The notes below the pieces were generated by a model that saw nothing but the letters and a program-made list of their open reading frames with translations, ran no database searches and had not been told where the DNA came from. Below, in pieces: positions 59,377 to 64,000 of a stretch of DNA of 64,000 nt (position 1 is its first letter; each line of letters opens with the position of its first letter). The stretch is taken from assembly GCA_014529385.2 (NCBI GenBank), contig CM043966.1, forward strand, positions 88,254,587 through 88,318,586. The letters are read 5' to 3'. The DNA is from Adiantum capillus-veneris. Taxonomy: Eukaryota; Streptophyta; Polypodiopsida; Polypodiales; Pteridaceae. A program made the position numbers and the translations under genes.

Positions 59377-61425
59377 CTATTGCACAATCCAAATCTGCTT
59401 CCGCTTCACTTGTGTTTGCCACGAACTTTTTGCGACCCAAACCTGCTTTGTCCTTTGTGTTGATTTCCTCGCCTTGAAATACCTAGGAGTTTCCGTTGAT
59501 TGTACTGAAGGGAGTTCCTGTTTACAAATCTTTGGGATCCAAATTTGCTTGCTATAGCTTTGTGCCGTCATGAACTTCTTTGGAATCCAGATCTGTTTCG
59601 CTGTCCTTGATTGTCTGGAATCACTCTGTTGTCTGGTATTGAAGACTCTGTTTTCCACCTTTGTGTTCTCTGGCACAACCTTTTTTGGTCTCCATACCAA
59701 CTTTGACTCCGTTTTTTTCCAAGGTTGAGCTGTTATATTATTGCTTGTCTTCCTTATCCACTGTTGAGAATTCCTCGTGGAAGAGTAATCCGGTTGTATA
59801 GAAACTTTTGGTTGCCATTGCTTCTTCTTTTTCTCTGGTTGTTGTTTACCTTTGTCTTTGGATTCGTCCTTTGGAGTTGGCTCTGCTCCTTTGGTGAACT
59901 TAACTGATTGACTTTCACCTTTGTATTTGATAAGCACTGATTTAGAACTCCAGTCAATCATTGCATTGTATTGTTTCTGCCATGGTTGTCCTAGCAATAA
60001 TGGATGTTGTGTAGCTTGGTCTTCAACCACGTGAAACATATGAGGATACACATATTGGTTAATCTGTATATGTAAAACTGTGCATCCGACAGTTTTGATT
60101 GAATTCTCAGAGTAACTCTTTAACTCTTGCTTGGCAGTTTGTAGTTTAGTGTCATTTGTCAATTGTCTATACAAACTGAGTGAAAGTAGGTTAGCTTGAG
60201 CTCCTGAATCCAATAGTGCTCTGGCTTTGATTTTGTTGGTTCCTACTTTGCATTCAATGATGGGTTCTTCTTTGTCATTATCCATTTCTGTTATACTGAC
60301 TGCGTTTATTCGTATTGCTCCTTCATTGCGCTGTTCTTGACGCAGTAGTCTTCTTTTCTCCATTCTTTCCTTCGCCTCGGCTTGCGCTTCCTCCACAATC
60401 TTTTTCTTTTTCTGGACACGCAGCTCTTCTTGATGTATTTTGAGAAGCATGTCTTGGGTTAGCGGCAAAAGATACTTTTTCACTCTGCATCCACTAATCC
60501 AATTGGGCATTTCTTCTCCGTCTAATGTAGCAAGCTTGACGGCTCCACTTGGTGATAGATCTTTAATCACCAGAGGTCCCATCCCTCGCTTTTTAAGCTT
60601 CTTAGCATGCTGTTTCAGAGTGTAAACGAGGACATAGTCCCCAACATTAAACTCTTTAGTCCGCACATGCTTATCAAAAAATTCTTTTTGTCGCCTTTTT
60701 TGAGCGTAGATAGAAGCTACTGCTTTTAGGCGAAGCTCGTCTAGCTTTTCCAGGTCATCTATTCTATCAGAAAGCTCGTGCCCTGTCCACTCTAGATCCT
60801 TAGCCACCCTTAATGTTGAAATCAAGAATTCTATTGGTAAGATAGCATTTAGCCCAAAAACCATGTTATATGGGGTCGTTCCTATTGATGTTTTATATGC
60901 TACCCTATATGCCCATAATGTTGAATGCAACTTCTGGTCCCAGTCAGTTCTCGACTCAGATACAATCTTCGTAAGGACCGTGCATATGGTTTTGTTTGTT
61001 GCTTCAGCTTGTCCGTTTGCTTGTGGATGATACGGGGCTGATTTCCTATGGATTACCATGAATTCATCTAGAAGGATCTTTATCACTTCATTTATAAAAT
61101 GTGTGCCTCGATCACTCACAATTTCTATTGGCAATCCATATCGTACAAAGACGTATTCATACAGAAATTGTGTCGTGGTCTTGGCATCTGCTTTTTGAGT
61201 TGCCTTTGCTTCGACCCACTTTGTTAGATAGTCTGTAGCCACAATGATGTATTGTGCATGAGTCTTATATGCAGGAGGTGAAATGGGTCCGACATAATCA
61301 ATCCCCCATTTTGCAAAAGCTCTTGCCCCCATCATTGGTCTAAGCGGCATATCATCTCTTTTAAGTGGTACTTTGGTCCGCTGACAGTCATCACACCGTT
61401 TAACGTATTCCTCAACGTCCATATG
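59377..61425 (-). CDS. Element 2 integrase core - second protease - Trp-repeat tail
   Basis: Open for 681 residues from the Met at 61422, in frame with pol upstream. The integrase catalytic triad is D42, D104, E140 (D,D35E). Residues 240-370 are the integrase C-terminal region and a charged linker (EEAQAEAKERMEK). Residues 370-482 are a retropepsin-like domain with ALLDSGAQANLL (Asp405) and LLGQPW. Residues 530-681 carry repeated Trp motifs (KQWQPK, KLVWRPK, KQIWIPK twice, KQVWVAK, KQIWIV). The second protease after the integrase is shared with element 1. The zinc ligands CDDC at the start belong to the second H2C2 domain, cut off by the TGA at 61428. Confidence 0.9.
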   Translation of the reverse strand, partial: HMDVEEYVKRCDDCQRTKVPLKRDDMPLRPMMGARAFAKWGIDYVGPISPPAYKTHAQYIIVATDYLTKWVEAKATQKADAKTTTQFLYEYVFVRYGLPIEIVSDRGTHFINEVIKILLDEFMVIHRKSAPYHPQANGQAEATNKTICTVLTKIVSESRTDWDQKLHSTLWAYRVAYKTSIGTTPYNMVFGLNAILPIEFLISTLRVAKDLEWTGHELSDRIDDLEKLDELRLKAVASIYAQKRRQKEFFDKHVRTKEFNVGDYVLVYTLKQHAKKLKKRGMGPLVIKDLSPSGAVKLATLDGEEMPNWISGCRVKKYLLPLTQDMLLKIHQEELRVQKKKKIVEEAQAEAKERMEKRRLLRQEQRNEGAIRINAVSITEMDNDKEEPIIECKVGTNKIKARALLDSGAQANLLSLSLYRQLTNDTKLQTAKQELKSYSENSIKTVGCTVLHIQINQYVYPHMFHVVEDQATQHPLLLGQPWQKQYNAMIDWSSKSVLIKYKGESQSVKFTKGAEPTPKDESKDKGKQQPEKKKKQWQPKVSIQPDYSSTRNSQQWIRKTSNNITAQPWKKTESKLVWRPKKVVPENTKVENRVFNTRQQSDSRQSRTAKQIWIPKKFMTAQSYSKQIWIPKICKQELPSVQSTETPRYFKARKSTQRTKQVWVAKSSWQTQVKRKQIWIVQ

Positions 61426-63393
61426 TCATGTTGGCCACCATATTCCTGCGGCTAAGACAAGTTTTTTTGTCTTATCACCTGAGAAATGGCCTCCACCTAC
61501 TCCTCCATGAGCTTGCTCCAGGATTATCACATACTCAGACTCTGATGCGCAAATCCTAAGCTGGTTGTCTTTACCTCTCTTATAGAGTTGATCTCCTATT
61601 AAAGCGTAATCTCTAGCTTCTGTCTCTACAGATTTCTGACGAGCTTTTGACGTTCCTTCTGGGAAAGTTCTATTTGTGAGATATTCAACAATATACTGAC
61701 TCCATTCTGGAGCGATCATTATCTGATATAATGTCGAATACTCTGCTCACGGTTTTGATGAACATACAATACATACAGTGACATATTCATGTACGCTTTC
61801 TTTCATTCCTGGCCAATAGACTCCCAATTGTAACAAATTCCTATATGTGTTCCTTCTTGAACAATGAAATGCACATTCCTGAACATGTGCTTCGCACAGA
61901 TATATATTATATTCCTCAGGATTGATGCATAGTCGTAAAACATGATCATTTCTCAATTGATACAACCTTCTTGCAACCAATTGAAGATTCTTGGATTGCT
62001 GAATAGCAATATGTTTCAGGTTGTATTCTCTTCTATCGAACTCTCCTCCATAGGTTAATAGGTTAACGACATTTTGAGACCACTTCGGTATCATTTCTAT
62101 GTTGAACAAGTACGCGTCTGGCATGTCGTCATCTACTCCTATAGGGTCTTCTCCATTCGTCAATCGCGAAAGATGATCAGCTCTAAGATGTGTTTTTCCT
62201 TTCTTTACTACTACCGTGAAGTCGAATTCCAGTAAGATAATGAACCATCTTACTATTCTCCCAGTATTGCATGGTTTATTTACTAGGTAGAGCAAGGCTT
62301 GGTGATCCGTAAAAAACACAAACTTGTTGGCTAGAAGATAATGCCGAAATTTCTTCACAGCATATATCATTCCTAATCCTTCTCGCTCTGTTGTGGTGTA
62401 ATTCTTCTCTGCATTGTTGAGCTGTCGACTGGCGTAACAGATAGGAAAATCCATGTTTCCTTCTTCTGGCTGAGCCAGAATGCATCCTATTGCATATGCC
62501 GAAGCATCTATATGCACATGGAATATCTTCTCCCAATCTGGTGATTTCAAAACTGGAGCAGTAATGAGTGTCTCTTTCAATTTCTTGAACGATTCCTCAC
62601 ACTCCTCTGTCCATTCAAAGTTCACTATTAGCCCGTAAAGTGGTTGGCCTATTATAGCGTACATGTAAATGAATCGTCTATAATATCCGCAATGTCCCAT
62701 AAAGCTCTGTACTTGTTTCGCATTGGTTGGTCTAGGCATATCCACTATAACTTTTATCTTCTCTAAATCCGTGGATATCCCGTTTTGTGAGACAATATGT
62801 CCCAGAATTCTGCCCTGTCGGACCATAAACACACATTTCTCAGGATTGAGACAAATGCGATATGTCCTACATTTCTCAAATACTTTTCTTAGGTGTTCTA
62901 GATGCTCGTCTCTCAGAAGAGAATGTACACATAAGTCATCCATGTATATTTCTAGAAACAACCTTAAGTATTCTTTGAAAGCATGCATCATCAGCCTCTG
63001 GAAGGTTGCGGGAGCATTGGTTAGACCAAAAGGCATAACCCTATAAGCATAAATTCCCCACTCCGTTGCAAAAGCTGTTTTATGTTGATCTTCCAGTGCT
63101 ATGGCTAGCTGGTTATATCTTGAAAAACCATCAAGAAAAGAGTATGTTGTTTTCCCTGATACACGCTCTAGAACATGATCAGTTATCGGCAAGGGATAAT
63201 TGTCCCTGATTGTTGCAGTATTCACTTTCTTCAAGTTGACACACACTCGGAGTTTTCCGTTCTTCTTGGGTACCACCACAATTGGAGATACCCAATCGGT
63301 GTGTTCAATCTCGTATATGAATTCAGCTTCCATTAGCTTATCTATCTCTTCTTTGATTCGCTTAGAAAACGTATCATTATATGTGTATGGTCT
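61426..63393 (-). pseudogene. Element 2 reverse transcriptase, RNase H and duplicated zinc domain
   Basis: One frame with TGA at 61749-61747 and 61428-61426. RT: EFIYEIEHTDWVSPIVV, SFLDGFSRYNQ (usual Gly is Arg) and catalytic YMDD at residues 130-133 of the ORF starting at 63333. RNase H: VHIDASAYAIGCILAQ, TDHQALLYLVNK, ADHLSRL. Zinc copy 1 lies at about 61887-61762 (AHVQECAFHC..YWPGM..CIVC) and copy 2 at 61509-61384 (AHGGVGGGHF..WWPT..CDDC). Both fit H-X6-H-X30-C-X2-C and are 378 bp apart. The TGA at 61749 replaces an Arg codon still present in element 1 (CGA to TGA). Confidence 0.92.
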
Positions 63394-64000
63394 CTATCTG
63401 CTAGGCTTTGCGTCTTGTTTCAGTGGGATTGTGTGTTGGCATATCGATGGGTCAACTCCCTTTAAGTCCTTATAAGACCATGCAAACACATCCCTATACT
63501 CTCTGAGAAGACTCAAAAGTCTCTCTTCCTCACCTGGAGACAAATCTGTGGCTATGTACACCGGTCTAGGTGGCTCACCTGGAGCTGCTAAATCAACTTT
63601 TTTTGCATCCTCCGGTCCGTCATAAGATTCGTTCTCCTTTCTCTCTCGAATAGGGTGGGTTAATACCACCTTCCTATCCTCCATTGTGAATTTCCTATAG
63701 TGATAGGGAACATCCATGTTTTCCTTGATTTTGGCGTTTTCGTCCTCTCCACTCTCAATTTCTGTCGTCCAAACTTCTTTCAGAGTTTTCTTGAGCTCTC
63801 TGTACTTGTTTCTACGTTCTAGCTTGGACTCCGTGTGTTCTCTGTTGCACTTGTTCTTTTCTGATTTTTTTTCAGTTTCAGTTTTCGTTCCATTCCTTTG
63901 AACTCGATTTCTTGAGCCTCTTTTGTCTTTTCGTAAGCTCTTTTGATCATTACCTCTCATTCTTCCAGAAATCTGGTCCTTAACACAATCTTCCGCCTTT
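63394..64000 (-). pseudogene. Element 2 pol N-terminal linker, incomplete at the window edge
   Basis: The frame 63960-63394 encodes a highly charged linker, then VPYHYRKFTMEDRKVVLTHP, PVYIATDLSPGEEERLLSLL and FAWSYKDLKGVDPSICQHTI, the usual entry into Ty3/gypsy RT. It ends at a TAG (63396-63394) where element 1 has Gln. Sequence continues in the same style to 64000. Confidence 0.85.

Larger units (their letters stand above)
52053..64000 (-). mobile_element. Element 2: giant Ty3/gypsy retrotransposon, 5' end beyond the window
   Basis: Minus strand, from pol (right edge) to the 3' LTR. Same domain order as element 1 but better preserved: only isolated nonsense codons in pol (63396-63394 TAG, 61749-61747 TGA, 61428-61426 TGA) and one nonsense plus a rearrangement in the 3' ORF. 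gag, first protease, leader and 5' LTR lie beyond 64000. Confidence 0.95.

Overview
This window looks like nuclear DNA of a land plant with a large, repeat-rich genome. The evidence is Ty3/gypsy elements of giant size, a Ty1/copia element with a plant-type methionine-initiator primer site, several LINE reverse-transcriptase relics, long (GA)n/(CT)n/(CA)n microsatellites, and scraps of plant-type genes (LRR receptor kinase, beta-tubulin, the splicing helicase Brr2, a possible dehydrin). I cannot assign a genus. A fern, lycophyte or conifer-like genome would fit, but that is inference. I see no intact host gene, no tRNA and no rRNA.

Layout: (1) About 1-21748 is one giant Ty3/gypsy element on the minus strand (element 1). 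Read right to left it has a 5' LTR (20818-21748), primer binding site, long leader, gag (split by a 3.9 kb insert at 14778-18694), protease, reverse transcriptase, RNase H, two H2C2 zinc fingers, integrase, a second protease, a Trp-rich tail, a 2.8 kb non-coding block and a long coiled-coil 3' ORF running off the left edge. (2) 21749-22760 is the truncated 3' end of a related element in the opposite orientation (element C). (3) 22760-31680 holds three degraded LINE relics separated by long microsatellites. (4) 31687-33015 is a TTAA-flanked element with 15-bp inverted termini. (5) 34856-37421 is a decayed transposase-like gene, followed by a ~171-bp tandem array. (6) 40479-48000 holds a beta-tubulin exon fragment and an LRR receptor-kinase pseudogene whose parts are separated by a complete 5181-bp copia element with a TTTAC target duplication. 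(7) 49071-52050 holds a dehydrin-like ORF, a Brr2 pseudogene and an unidentified exon-like ORF. (8) 52053-64000 is a second giant Ty3/gypsy element of element 1's family (element 2, minus strand), running off the right edge.

The most interesting content is the giant Ty3/gypsy family. Both copies share features that I do not recognise from standard Ty3/gypsy maps: two consecutive H-X6-H-X30-C-X2-C zinc domains before the integrase core, a second DSGA aspartic protease after the integrase, a Trp-repeat tail, a second polypurine tract followed by ~3 kb of conserved non-coding DNA, and an ORF of about 1100 residues just before the 3' LTR. The non-coding blocks carry arrays of a 22-bp palindrome. 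Element 1 and element 2 use different versions of it, but in each element the two arms still match (GACATCCTACG/CGTAGGATGTC against GACATCATACG/CGTATGATGTC). Matched changes in both arms suggest selection on the palindrome itself.
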